Origin: Stercorarius parasiticus
Lineage: Eukaryota; Chordata; Aves; Charadriiformes; Stercorariidae
Assembly (NCBI GenBank): GCA_013396915.1
Contig: VWZL01002573.1
Location: forward strand, 1,279,109 to 1,343,108
DNA: 64,000 nt
Direction: 5' to 3'
The translations under genes were made by a program, and so were the position numbers. The notes beneath the pieces were generated by a model that was given only the letters and a program-made list of their open reading frames with translations, ran no database searches and was not told the DNA's origin. Of this stretch, positions 1 through 12,839 are shown in pieces. Every line of letters starts with the position of its first letter. Within the stretch, counting starts at the first letter, position 1.

Positions 1-3000
1 TGGTTTTAAGGTCAGCTTAAGTTTAAAATGATTTATGCTATTGATTTTATGAGAAGGCAACTTTCGTCGTTATGTTAAAGAGGTTTAGGAACTTTCTCTG
101 CATTTACGGTATGGAAGCCACCGTCGAGCATAATGTTGACAGAAGGAACTGCTAAGAGTCAAGATCTCTCTTCCCCATTAGCCAATAATGGAAAAAAAAA
201 CCTTGTATTGATAACATTAATCATTGAGGAATTCCAAAATAATCATTGATATGCCATTTTAACATCTCAATGAAATGAGAGAGAAGACAGAGACAATCAG
301 AGCTCAGGAGTCCTCTGTGTATGCTGTGCTGCCCAAGACTTTAGGATACGTATGAAAAATGGTGAGCAAATTAAACTGCATTATAATTTCCTTAATTAGA
401 GTGTATCTACAAAGCTCTAGGATATTCTTTATTTATTTTTGACAACATTTATAAGCTCATCTTAGTGCTATCGATATTTTTATACATAACAGAGCCGAAT
501 TCAGCATCGGATGGCTCAGAAATAATTTACTATTACTACTTATCATCATCATTACCCAATGCACTAAGATAGTTTCCTTAACTTTGGAAAAATCCATTGA
601 CTGTCTAAATAATCTATCTTGTGGTGTTCGTAATTTGTAAAGCACCTTCAATACCTGGCCAGGTGCTAATGAGCTGGGGTAGTAAAAGTAACCGCTTTAT
701 TTTAAAGTAGCAGTTGAATTCCCATGATTTTTCCAGTTAAAACTCTATGGAGATGAATTTCTACTCTGTCCCTCTGGGAGGCACAGGCAGGATCTGCATA
801 GGCTAATGCCATTAAAAGTTAAAGTTGTATGGGGTCTTTAAACTACAGAAATACCTGGATTTGTACTACTTTGAAAAGCCATACCTGCCAATAAGTTGCC
901 CAAAGTGACACGAATAGCAAAACAGTTTTAATTTTCTGTCCAGTCGAATCTTAGTATTTCTCACTCAATTTTCCTTCCTCAGTAATCTAAATAATTTCCC
1001 ACCTTGCTCATGATGAATGTCTTGCCAGTTCCTACTCAGTCCTTCCACTTTACACAACCTAATTAAAGAAAACATTCCATGATTGCCTATTTTTCCTCAT
1101 GCATGACAACCTATTATTTTTTCTACCACCTGATTAGGACTTTATTATCCTTGGATTTAGATTGATTTGCTGGGCACTTTAATAAAACACTACTTAGTTT
1201 GATTTAAAGGGCTACAGGTTTCAGTCCTTCATAGAATTACTCTTACAAGTAACTCACATTGGGAGTACTGTATAGTCTCCATGAAAAGGGATTCGAGGGT
1301 GCCATGATATTAGCGTCAAGAAATGAGAATCACAGGTGGTCTTCCAGTTGTGTGTGTTGTTAATATTTCTGTTGTAAGCAGTCAGGAGAGGACATTTTGC
1401 AATATAATTTGTCAAGGGTGATAAATCTGTTTCATCATTTCTGTCAAGAATGGATCCCGTGTATTAAAACTACTATAAATATTTTCTCAAGATAAACCAA
1501 AACTTTCATATGATTAAATAATAATACGTTTATGATGACAAATTACATTTACTATGTGTTATCTGAAATGCGAGACAAAATTAGGTAGTTAAAGTTCAAA
1601 TGGATGGAGATCGGTTTTGATTTGAAATCAAAGGAATTTTATTAAGCAAATGAGATTTTCGTCGTTATTTTGTTATATCTAACATTCTCTTCTTTCAGAA
1701 ATATTACTTAGGAACTTAGATGATGATTTAAAAAGAAAACAAGTGAGCTTATATTATAGCAAAACATAGTCCAGTGGAAAAGTTCAGAAGTTAAATGCCA
1801 CGGTTATTCCTGTCACCCTTGTCGATGGCTTTGAGCGTTGGCAAGATGAGGAGGGGTCCGCAGGCTGCTGTCCCTCCCCAGTGAAGGAATGCTTTGGGAT
1901 CACTCTTGTCACACCTTATTCCAATATTTCTGACCACTTGTGCTTTCTTCCAGAGCACTTTCTGATGATTGAAGATGCAGCTCTGTTTCTTACAGCTCTT
2001 CCTCTAGATACGGGTGTCGAGAAGCTCGGAGAGCACTGTAGGGCTTTGATCTGTCCCATCCACAGTCTTAGTTCCATAAACCAGAAGGTAGTAGATGAAT
2101 ATTGGCATATCAAAGTTTGTTTTCAGAAAACATAGTTGTTTCAGCTTTTGCTCCTGTACACTTTTGTCAGGAAAGTTTTCTTTATCCTCGAACGGAATGG
2201 AACTTTCTTACCTAAAAATGTCTGCAAGGTAGCTGGCACCAAATACTCACATCTTATGGCTTGCTTCAGCTTGTAGGAGGTGTACATTGTAGGACACTTC
2301 TGCTTATGACCCTGATCTACTTGATGATGTGTTTGAACTTAGGCCTTACTTAGTTCCTTGCTCCATAGGAACTTAAATGCTTGATGCGTTTGGTTTATTT
2401 ATTATGAAATTAACCTTTTTCTGGCAAATTGGGTACCAAATGGCTGCATCTGTGTACCTGGGGCACGAGGCAGATCAGTATGGGTTGTAAAGCTAGCATG
2501 CACCTGGCTTGGATGTGTTACACCAGCAGATGGACAGCAATAACTCCTTAAGATACGGAAAATCTTGGACCCAGTGCAGCATTTAGAAACTTGCTTAAAG
2601 GGAATCATGTGAAAAAACTCATTTTGTACCCACATGCTGTGAAATTGTTTCATCCTTCTGGTGCGGGATTGCTCCAGCAATGGAACAGCATCCATTTCTT
2701 ACTGGCAAATGGAACAAAAGAAACTGTGGTCTTCTCTCTTTCCATGATACATAAAATATGTCATCTGCTGTTCCTCATATTTCTTCCTGAATGAAAGGGC
2801 TTTCTGTGCTGGAGGAGCCAGGTATGCGTGGATGCACCTTATACTCTTGATTGTCCCAGTAAATCTGTTAATATAATTACTCACATGCTTAAATGTAATC
2901 ACTTTTGCAACTGGAGAATAGAAAGAGCTTCCTTGAAGGGGACATAATTTTATTTTGGGGTTGGTTTACTAATTTCCCTGTTTTTTGGGACCTTTAAGAA

Positions 3001-3304
3001 GTGGAGAAGAAGGGGTTGCATGAAGGCAGGCTGCAGAGACAATTATAGTGAAAATAAACAAAAGGATCATATAAAAGCCAAGTTGTAGTGCTGAAGAGAC
3101 TTAATAGCTATAAACTGGTAGCTATTAGCTTGTAATTACTCTCAAATAATTACTGAATAGAATAGTAAATGTTATTAACTTACTTTAATATTCAGCTTAA
3201 AACATTACTTCCAACAATAATTTACTGTTTGTTCGGCTTTAATATATACACATGTAAAACTGGGCCACTTCGTAAATATCCTTAATAAATTGAATTATTT
3301 TCAG
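1..3304. other. unique non-coding DNA, nothing recognised
   Basis: AT-rich sequence with no recognisable repeat or gene. The open frames here are under 100 codons, lie on both strands and have no family resemblance. A slightly GC-richer patch near 1820-1880 stands out only by composition. Confidence 0.6.
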
Positions 3305-3429
3305 GGTTGTATGGAGGAGACCTATACACTGTATGGCCGTACTCACCTTGCATTGAAGTCTATTTACTCTGGAAACAAACCTAAAGACTGAAAAAGAAAC
3401 AAACAAGGAGGAGAATAGGAGTTACATGG
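3305..3429 (+). other. candidate non-coding exon (splice-site match only)
   Basis: The segment follows an acceptor-like attattttcag ending at 3304 and is followed by a donor-like gggtaagt with GT at 3430-3431. It is 125 bases long. The two frames checked stop inside it (after about 26 and 28 codons), so it would be untranslated sequence or part of a long non-coding RNA. The pyrimidine tract of the acceptor is weak. A chance pairing of splice motifs is the main alternative. Confidence 0.15.
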
Positions 3430-3560
3430 GTAAGTTTGGTTCTGATTTCCGGAATTTGTGAGCACCATTAGAGCTCAGGTGTTGCACCTGCTGTCTGCAG
3501 AGCTGTGACTTCACTTGCTGGCCAGCATCTCTGTCAATTTTGACTTAGTGTCAAGTATAT

Positions 3561-3972
3561 CATAGAATCACAGAATGGTTTGGGTTGGAAGGGACCTCAA
3601 AGATCATCTCGTTCCACCTCCCTGCCCTGGGCAGGGACAACTCCCACCAGACCAGGTTGCTCCAAGCCCCGTCCAACCTGGCCTTGAACCCCTCCAGGGA
3701 TGGGGCAGCCACAGCTTCTCTGGGCAACCTGGGCCAGGGGCTCACCACCCTCACAGCAAAGAATTTCTGCCTCACATCTCATCTAAATCTCCCCTCTTTC
3801 AGTGGAAAACCCTTCCCCCTCGTCCTCTGGCTGCCCTCCCTGCTCCAGAGTCCCTCCCCAGCTTTCCTGGAGCCCCTTTCGGGCCTGGAAGGGGCTGGAA
3901 GGTCTCCCCGGAGCCTTCTCTTCTCCAGGCTGAACCCCCCCACCTCTCTCAGCCTGTCTTCATAGGAGAGGT
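3561..3972 (-). mobile_element. CR1 LINE 3' end, 5'-truncated, minus sense
   Basis: The plus strand opens with catagaatcacagaatggt, the reverse complement of the CR1 3' tail built from the ATTCTATG unit. It continues through the typical avian CR1 3' region: the block reading ggttggaagggacctcaaag, then the block about a dynamic of 'ctccagggatggggcagcc', then the 'ggtctccccggagcc' and 'ttctcttctccaggctg' blocks. The match stops at cataggagaggt, so the 5' end is truncated at about 410 bases, as is usual for this family. The plus-strand frames of up to 135 codons here are antisense shadows of the LINE and are not genes. It is the same GC-rich variant as the copy at 63 kb. Identification is from remembered family sequence. 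Confidence 0.93.
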
Positions 3973-5384
3973 ATATATATAAAATAATATATACATTATC
4001 AGAAGGAGCTGATTAGTTTGTCCTGACTTAGTAACCAAATCTATATTGTGTCATCTTCTTTGGAGAGTTTGTACAAATCTCTGCCCCCTACAACTGACCT
4101 GAGACCTCATTTTTTCCTGAAGAAGGAGGGTTTGGGTTTTGATGTGTCAAGAATAAAAGCCTGCTATAGCTTTAGGGCATCGTGTAATATCCAGAAAAAT
4201 TTGTAAACCTTCAAAGTCCCTGAAAGAGGACTTTATTTATAACAAATATATGCTGTCCATCAAACACCCAGTTGTATTATTCTTTTTCTTTATTTTTGCT
4301 TCCGAACCACGGAGCATTGTGCCATAGCATCAAATAACGGAGCATCAGATAACAATATGTGTAGTTTTTTAAATGATACATCTCTTCTTATGCTGCACAG
4401 CTTTTTAGAAGCCCTTAATTCACTCTATTTTGTGGATTAGGTTTTTAAACTTCCATTCCTGTACATTTCATTCAGTCTATTTCTGGGCTTCTTTAAATTT
4501 CTCTTTGAACATTGAGTTTTCTACCTGAACGGTGTTTTCAACCTTTTCTCGGTTTGCCAGCTGCCTCTAAAAGGTAAATTTCTAATATATTGCTGAATTT
4601 TCCCTGTGTATAACTTGGTTATATCCCTCAGTCTTTACAGTAACAGCCTCTTTTCTCTGAGTTTTCTATTTTCACTTTCAACTAAAAGCGTTGAGTGTAT
4701 TTTGATGTATCTGTTGTGCCAGCGGGGAGTGGTGGGGATGAAGGAGGATGGAGCACTGGAGCTTTATTGTATTAGTGGAACAGACAGGGACAATTCAGAA
4801 ATGATTTCTTTCTCCTCCTCCGCTGTCATCCAAGCCCTGGTCCTTCACCTCGTTGTCGTGTAGTGGAAGAATATGCCTTCAGCTTATGGCCTTCCTGTTA
4901 GGTGGGAATTTACGTCTTATTCCTTTGCTAAGGAGGATATTTTGCTGTAGATGAAAAGATACTTTTATAAATCCCGATTGACCAATGTTTGAGAGGTTGA
5001 CCCAACTAGCCAACCTTTGAGAGGTTGGCACCTAATTTGTGCAGGGGAAAAGGAACCCATCAGGGGTTGCCTTCACATGGCAATCTCAGGTGCATGGCTA
5101 TCTATTGCATGCTCAGTTACCCACCTCCAATCCCCAAATTCTGCTTTTTATTCACGTAGGAGGATGCCCACGTCGGGGCTGAGGGAGAGAGAGAAAAAGT
5201 GGCACCGGAGCTCATTGCCAGCTCTTCTAAATGTAGCCCTTTATGCGTTTAGCATGCATTAATCTTGTTTTCTTTGATTTTGCCTGAGAGTGAGAATGGC
5301 TAACTTTTTGCTTTTCTGTCTGTAATAATGAAGCTTTCCTGATGTGGACAATTAACGACTTTTTGTTCTTTGGAAATTATCTAG
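3973..5384. other. non-coding DNA after the CR1, short TA tract
   Basis: A TA-rich tract (about 3971-3993) abuts the truncated 5' end of the CR1. The rest is unremarkable AT-rich DNA, pyrimidine-rich around 4440-4700. The open frames are short and unrecognised. Confidence 0.5.
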
Positions 5385-5705
5385 GTGCGTCACTCAGCAG
5401 TCCGCACAGCTGCGGCACCAGCCAGCTCTGTGCCAAAGGCGCCTCGGCTAATTCGTGAAAAGAATCCGCGAGGTCTGTACTTAGCGGGGCTTTATTTAAT
5501 TTCATATTTCTTTCTATCTTTTTTCCTTTTTTTTTTTTTCTTTTTTCCCCTGCCTGTAATTTCAACTTGCTCACAGAAGTGCGCGCTGAGCAAGAGACAG
5601 ATAGGCAGAGCGAGAGGGCAATCACGGCGCGAGACGATGAGATGGGGATCTTTGGTTCAGCCGGAGCCCAGCTCGGATTCCTTTTAACATCCTGAGATTT
5701 ATCGC
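5385..5705. promoter_or_regulatory. CpG-richer patch, possible regulatory element
   Basis: Within strongly AT-rich flanks this stretch has several CpG sites (gtgcgtcactc, gctgcggc, ggcgcctcgg, gtgcgcgctg, cggcgcgagacg, tcgcggg). A long pyrimidine tract (about 5508-5551) is followed by an acceptor-like ctcacag ending at 5576, but no donor is evident before the sequence returns to AT-rich. It could be a small promoter, an enhancer or an unmethylated patch. No TATA-type core or transcript evidence can be seen. The open frames of 82 and 100 codons on opposite strands are not credible genes. Confidence 0.22.
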
Positions 5706-8700
5706 GGGATTCAGGTTTTTTTACAAGTATTGTTTGTCATTGAAAGAACTCCAAAGAACCCTTTTCTTGCAAGGTTCTTGGGGCAGATGGATTTTGGCCT
5801 CTAAAGCTCTTTTAAAAGTGGGCAGAGAGACCAAAATCTACATTTAAAGTTCATGTAGTTTTGTATATTCATAACCCAATCTTTCCTTCCCTCAGCACTG
5901 GATAAATACACCGTTTCAGCGCTCTACCATTTTTAAACTTCATCGTCGCAGATAATCACCCAAATACATAACAACAACATCATATAAGTACAAGAAAATA
6001 TGTTTGAAATTTCCTTTTTATTGTAACGTAAGATAGTGCTTCCAAAATCCCAAACTGAATTGCTTTTCAGTAGATAAGCATCAAAAAATACATTTCCTGC
6101 TTTCGGTGAAGGTGCAATAAGGTGCTATATCAGTGTAATAGTTCAGAATGATACGCTCTAGTAGTATTTTGATGAATTACATGATTATAGCTAAAATGAA
6201 CACTTTCATCATGCCTGAATTAATAATGGTGGTATGATTTGGCAAGTACTCCTGCAGTGTTCTTTAACTCATCACTTCAGAAGACAGAGTTTTAGAGCCC
6301 ATCCTTTGTCTCGGGGAAACACGGGGATCCTTTATGGTTTAAAAACACAAGAAGCAGGAGAAATGTGACAGCTTTAAAAGGAAAAAAGAAAATAATGCAT
6401 GCATACCTTCTCAAGCTCATCATGACTTAATTGGTTTATTTTTCACTGCCTTATTCCAATGTCTAAGGCACCTACGACCGTGTCAAAAAGAAAAAGATCA
6501 GTATTTTTTCGTGTTTGCTGTGTTTTATTGCAAATGCTGTGTTTCCAAATGATTCTAAAGACCTTATAGGGACATAATTTTCTCTTAAACCATTGGTTTT
6601 ACTTTAGAACTTGGGTAATCAGTATATTCATTTCTGTGTCTTCCAAGTTAGTTAATATATGACCGAACCCACACCAATACTTTAGCTATTTTGGCTGGAG
6701 CTGTGTATTGATGTGCCCGTTTCAGGGCTCCTCGGGGTGGTCTGACCATCTGCGTTAAAATTTCCCACACTGGGATCTTCCATAATACCCTGGGTAGGTG
6801 TGTTGCTACAGCATTGAGAAAAACGTGCGCTGCTGATGCAATTATAATATTATTTGGCTGGTAATAAATGAAGGCTCTCAGTCTTTGCAGCTGTCATCTA
6901 GTACCTTTAATGAGAATTAATTTTACTTGAAATAATAATGATAATCAATCTACTGTAGATAAGAAATGTAAACTTTTGCAGGCTGTTGTGAAAAATGGTG
7001 ATGCACCACGCATCAAAAACATCTGGAACAGCTGTTTGTGTAATTATGGTGCACCTGATGATTATGCTGTGTTCACTGGCCTTTGCTGATACCCTCGAAG
7101 CTGTTACGAGGTTGTGCTGGTGCATTGAACTGGAAGAGAGGACATACTGTCTGGGGCAAGACCCGTCCTCTCTGTTTTCCTAAGTGCTTTCTGTCCATTG
7201 AATTTTGCCTCTTGGTTAATTATTATCTTTTATGTTTTTATCAAACGGTAATTTTCTGCCATGAAATATCTCAAGTGTGCTGACGCAGAAAGTCAAGCAT
7301 GCTATTTTCTGAACCTGAGGTATAGGAAAAGTAATATTTGGGGCAAATGATATCATAAGGAACATCTTGTGGGGTTTAGTATTGGTGTATATATATATTA
7401 TGATCCATGATATGATCTATACAGGAGTACACGACTTTGTATCTTTCTGCTTAAAGAATCTTATGGTTGAAGGTAAAAACGTACGAAAGACTTAAGACGT
7501 CTGAGTAAGTCACCTCAATGAGAGTGCTTTATATATCTTTTGTCTAGAGCTGTTAGAAATCTCAACATAACCCCTCTGCTGGGCCGTGGTTGGCAGTGAC
7601 AGGCGCCGGGTTTCTAGTCACTGCTAAATATCTGTCCAAACCACAAGCAGAAACTTGGCAGAAGAAAATTAAGCCACGTGGATGCTTAGTGAGCTATAGT
7701 ACCTTGCGCACAATTATGTGTTCAGAAGGTTTACCAAAACAGAACTAGTGTCTTAAAATGAGGGTCATAGCCAATAACCAAGTATCTCTTTCCCTCGCTA
7801 CAATAACAAGCATTTAGGAACCTTTTTCTGATTTCTTGGTAGGACAACAGCTAAGCCAGGTCGATGTGTTTGCTCCCCACAATAACACCCCTTTGGAAGT
7901 TTGTGCGTGTCAAAAGTCTGGGCTTTTGCCCCTTATCCTGGCACAGGTAGAGAAACGTACAAACTGCATGATCACTTTCATGGGCTGTAGGAGCTAAATG
8001 ACTTAACTGTTTTGGGCTTTTTTTTTTTTTTTTAGGTTTTGGTGCAGGATATATTAATTTTTGGCACTCTAATAGTGTAAAATCTGTTAATAGCTTGTGC
8101 ATAGAAGCACAGCCCCGGTATAGCTCCTGTTATAATGAGACAAATTGTAATTCTTAACTGACTTCTCCTATGGAAATACCAGCAATATAAATTACAATGT
8201 CATTAGAATAAGAGAAGCAGGGGAAAGCCCTTTTTACAAGCCTCGGGATGATAATTTATAAATAAACTAAACCTAAGAAGCCTTAACAAAAAATCCCTAT
8301 GGAATCCGACATTAATAGCCTTTACTTTTAATCTGATACAATAAATCTTGCAGCTATGTATCCACAACAGAAATAACAGAAACCAGGCCAAGCTGGAATA
8401 GATATGGGGGAGTTGGAGAGAAACATGTCTTTTCTTTAATTAAAAGTATATGGTGATTTTCTGGTATTCCAAAGTCAACAAGTCATTCCTGCCAACTTGC
8501 TGCCAATCACTTTGCTCCAAAGAAGGGTTTTTTTGCTTGGACACATTGCCTAAAAGCAGTATAGCATTGCCAGAGCTTCAAAATCCACATGTTCTTTGGA
8601 ATTTTCAATATTCATTTTGAGAGGTGGTCTTCAGACCCCAGCGCTGTAGTTACACGAGGATCTTGGATTTCTGGATGCCTTGTGAACTGCAGCTGTTTAA

Positions 8701-9402
8701 AAGGAAATCTGAAAGTCCAATATTTATTATTTTTATAATATTATGAATTTTTGAGAGGTTTTTTTGAATGGGAGCAAGGATATTGCCAAAAATTTGTCCA
8801 GAGTTTCTGCAGTGTCGATGGTGACTGAGAGGAGTGTGGTGTCGGGTGGCACTCGGTGGCTGGAGTGCAGGACAGGATGCGAACGGGTCCTTAATTGTGT
8901 GCTTAGGTGCTAGCAGAATGAAGAAACTTAAATCTGCTACATATGTTGCACGCCAGTGATGGGAACTAGGGATTTACGTAGCCTCACAGTGTGGCCAGCA
9001 CCCTACATTCAAAGATCTTCAGCTAGAGATGAGAAAAATCATGGAACAATCTTAAAATTGTGATAAAAACCAGCACATGTTGGCCTCTTTATTTGTCTAC
9101 TTGGAGGATACTCGTAAGGGTATGGAGATTGAGGCTGATTTTCTCAATAGCGATCAGGGCCTGGATTTCAGATTTATTTTTTCAGACCTACCAGCATTTT
9201 GTATAACCTTGGCTTTTTTCAGTCTCAGTAATGTAAAAAAGAATTAATTTTATGGTTTTCCCTCCGTCATGATGAGGAGCACTGGTAAATCTACTAAAAG
9301 TTTTGTGTTTCTATACTGGTCTTTCTCAACCTAGAAGGATTTGGATGGGAACATAGTTTTTTGATGAGGACCTAATTTTATTTTTTTTTTTTCCCCCTGC
9401 AG
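5706..9402. other. unique non-coding DNA
   Basis: No gene or interspersed repeat recognised. It contains a T16 run at 8018-8033 and a short TA-rich tract near 7387-7400. A pyrimidine tract at 9379-9397 leads into the exon candidate that follows. Confidence 0.55.
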
Positions 9403-9567
9403 AGAAAAGCCTTGTTGTGCCTGCAAGACAGATGAGTTGAAAATGTCTGCTGCTCCTTCAAGAACCTGCAAACATGAAGGCCCAAATTTAAGCCAAACTC
9501 TTCACTTGTTTCATGAGTGGTGACTTAGATGAAGCAAGCTGCCTATCCCTTTGAACACTTTTATGAG
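9403..9567 (+). other. candidate 5' exon, untranslated or with a start codon
   Basis: This 165-base segment has the best splice context in the window. An uninterrupted T12 run leads into ccccctgcag, which ends at 9402, and the right edge reads gag|gtaagaa with GT at 9568-9569. All three frames entering from upstream meet stops, so it cannot be an ordinary internal coding exon. An ATG at 9529 opens 13 codons (MKQAAYPFEHFYE) that run exactly to the donor in phase 0, which would fit a first coding exon after an untranslated leader. Two upstream ATGs, at about 9442 and 9512, open short frames that end inside the exon. The start context at 9529 is weak (T at -3). I do not recognise the peptide. 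Joining it to the two downstream candidates does not give a lasting open frame, so a 5' untranslated or long non-coding RNA exon is equally possible. Confidence 0.35.
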
Positions 9568-11121
9568 GTAAGAAACAATATCCTGCGTATGCACAGGGTT
9601 TCCAGCAGTTAACGGGTTAAATAGAAGACAATTTTCAATATTAAAGGCCAATGCCAAAATGACGTCGGAGCATTAAGTTTATGGGACCAATGAACATAGC
9701 TACTCCTCAAAGCAGAGGCAGACGACATGATGTAGAATTGATAAATATTTTTTTATATATATATAAATTTGAATTTCTTTGGCAAAATCTATGACTGGGC
9801 AGATTAACACACGTATCTGATTCAGTCCCCTGACAGTAACTTAAGGATCATGACTTTGAACAAAGCTGTAGAGCAAAGACCACGAACTTCAGAGGGAGCG
9901 GAACATCGATATTTAAGGTAGAATTACTTGCACGTGAATTTTCTGTTCAGACAAACCACAGTACTATGTGTGTTTCTTCTCAGTTCAGAGTGCTCTTTTC
10001 CCACCGATTGCTTGGGGTCGTGTGGCTGGTTTGTATTGCATCTGGTGACATATACTCCAAATTAACCCTGAAAAAGAAAAACTTCATAAAAGAGAAATCT
10101 TACCTTCCTTTGGGGTATTTTCTTCGTTGTAAATTGTATGAACGTGTATGGAGTATGTACGGATCCCCAGTGTTGGACATAGTGCTGCCCGGTTTTAAAG
10201 GAGGAGTTATGCCAAGGCATTTTTTTTTTGCGCATAATTTTTAGTAACAGTAACAGAAAAGGGACATAGTCTCAACTCCATTCCTAAACCAGAGCAAACT
10301 GAGAAACCCACAAAGTCAGCGGCTGGGTTGACTTGTGCTTTCTGGAATGTGAAAACATCTGACCAAAATTGTATTAAGTGAAGATTAAGTGCAAAAAAAT
10401 GAAATTTCACCCTTTTCCAGAGCGCAGCCCTGCCAGGAGCAAGCATTACTCCATTGTCATGCACTCGGCTGTAATTGCCCATCTGACGGCGAGCTCGGAG
10501 ATTAACATCACAGTTCTTAAACCATAGGCTACATATGCCAGACCGCGGTGCGTTGTGTCAAGCCACTTAGGCATGAACCATCAGTGTAGAGAGTGTTACT
10601 AAATGCTCTTATTTTTAGGTCGCGCAGATGCAGATCATCCTGAATATTTCTCTGGACAAATTGCTAATCGCTACCTTGTTCAAAATCTGTTGGACATTTC
10701 CTATATGCTGCATCTGATCGTGATTTTTTTTTTTAAAAGCGATACAAGCAATAATATGAAGCTCACTTATGAGGCCTGCATAAAATGGTGTGTAACAACC
10801 ACGTACAGTAAATTAAACATGATACTCATTACATAAATACAATTATATTTATCAGCCTTTTATAACCACACAAAGCATTTACCAGTAAGTTATTTTGGAG
10901 TAGATAATTCCCAATTAACTTTTACTACTTTATTTTTGCTAATTTAGTTAGATTTAATTTTTCAAATAAAAAAAAAAAAAGCTGTATCAAATGGCATCTC
11001 TAACTATTACACTGGAGATGAGATATAATTAAAATGTTATGTATATGGAATTGCAACTGATGGGAACCTCAGCTTAAACTCTTATTTTTGTCTTTATTTG
11101 ATTGTTGCCTGCACTGCACAG
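9568..11121. other. unique non-coding DNA
   Basis: AT-rich. It holds a T/TA tract near 9747-9770 and an A13 run at about 10968-10980. The open frames of up to 92 codons are unrecognised, and no repeat family was identified. Confidence 0.5.
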
Positions 11122-11366
11122 ATAACATGATTGAATTGCAAGATGGCTGTGTGCCCACAGTGCCAGCACTCGGAGCTTGGAGAAGAGAGGGGAGGGAAGA
11201 GCTTGAAAGACAAATTACCTGGAAAATTAAACTGGTCAAGGTCTGGATTTAAACATGCTGAGGAATCCTATGAGAAGTCCTTCTCTGGCCATACCATTTT
11301 CTTCTGCAAAGCTAGTTACGTCTATGGAGTTGGGCATGAGGAACGCTGGGCTTCCATGGGTCCAAG
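11122..11366 (+). other. candidate exon with a 74-codon open frame
   Basis: The left edge follows gcctgcactgcacag (AG at 11120-11121) and the right edge is ccaag|gtgagag with GT at 11367-11368. An ATG at 11143 opens 74 codons plus two bases up to the donor, and the next triplet would be TGA if the transcript were unspliced. The start of the peptide reads MAVCPQCQHSELGEE; the CPQC pair recalls a zinc knuckle, but no second pair follows at useful spacing. No family is recognised and codon use gives no clear coding signal. A chance open frame beside chance splice motifs is the leading alternative. Confidence 0.18.
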
Positions 11367-12839
11367 GTGAGAGTGGCAGTGACGTGTAGGTGTCTGTGCA
11401 CTGTGGACATGAAGCAACTCATGCACAAATTTCTCACCAGCTTGTTAATAAAACTTGTGATTCCACTGTCTGGTTTGCTACCAAACCTGAGCACCACGCA
11501 AAGCTTGGGACTGTTTCCTCTACGCCAGGAAACATCGCCGTGTCTCAACCTGGATAGTGGTGCGGCGTACTGGTCAAAGAAGACTCCGACTAAAATTGGC
11601 ACCAAAACTCAAAGTTCAAACCAAGCTGGTCGCTTGGGTGAGGTGTCCTTCCCGGTGATTCGAGGTTTTGACGCTCATTTCAGCTCTTTGTGTTCTCAGG
11701 GATGGTGGTGAGAGACAGAGTCTCTCTTGGGATGGGGAATACGCAGGGAATCCATTGACAAAGTCTCATCATAGTTTTGTTGTACTTCTGAAAGAAACCC
11801 TTCAAAGTAAAAAGAAGGACAATTCTGAAAAGGCTTCCTACCTAGTTCTGGCTTTTCTGTTTTTCATTCTGTCTTGAGATATAGGGCTTAAAAGTTGTAG
11901 TTGAAATGTAGGGTATTGGATTTAGCCATTGAAATCCTACTACAGACATGCTGTGTCTAACCAGGCAGGAATAGTCTAACCCGTCTCCCAGAGAATTCCT
12001 CTCTTGGCAGGATTAAATGTGCTGATGGCTATTTAAGGCCACTGGTGTGGCTTTACAGATTTTGGTTCAGGACTTGGCTTGGGGGCCGGGGGGTCTCCGC
12101 ACCCCGGGACGTTGGGTAGATGTGCTCAGTGATTTGTCACAGGGCGAGGTGTGGTGGAAACGCGCGATATTATTAAACTGAACCTCTCTTAATTTCATCT
12201 GTCACTAATAATTAAAATGTAAATGCAGTGTTGCTAATTGTGTTTCAGACAGTATGGTTTTAAAATAAAATAAATGTGAACTCCAAGCGTTCGACGCTGC
12301 TCTAAGACAAGAATTAATATGTTTCAGCAGGGAAGGGGGGCTTTGCTGATGGTAAATATTGGAGCTATCTTTCTAAAGGCGAGGACAGTTACAGATCCAC
12401 TGTTCATTACTTTGGATGTGTCACATTTGCTAGTATGACAAGATGTATTATGGACGAGGAATTTTTACAGATGGAGAGAAATATCCATGTAAGTTGTTTA
12501 TTTGATTTTTTCAATATTTTTTCTTTTCTGTACTACCCTGTCCAACCTTGGGATAATAGAATTATTTTATGCCTTCTGCACTATCATCAGGCTTTGGATG
12601 GCTGCACAAAGGCCACTGGCAACAGAATAAGATGGCTGTAAAAAAATGCAAAAAATTGGGGTAGGAAAAAAAAAAAGGTACAACCAATAACTTGCCCTTA
12701 AATTTAAAAGGAACTAAATGAGGAACTTCTGGACAATTTATCTTGCTGTTTACAGATAACAAGTCACTTTGTTTTTATGTGCTCAGTCTAGTATTCCATA
12801 ATTTATTTGAAAGAAGATGAGAAATAATGTAGATAAATG
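11367..12839. other. unique non-coding DNA
   Basis: No repeat or gene recognised. The 114-codon and 97-codon frames at 11.3-11.7 kb overlap on opposite strands, which argues against either being a gene. Confidence 0.5.

Noticed and set aside
3575..3982. 135-codon and 126-codon plus-strand frames, proline-rich
   Set aside because: Antisense to the CR1 3' end at 3561-3972.
9404..9523. A frame in the 9.4 kb exon candidate reads EKPCCACKTDE, recalling the KPCCAC copper motif of COX17
   Set aside because: Only six residues match, the rest of the COX17 fold is absent and the frame stops after 39 codons. Chance resemblance.
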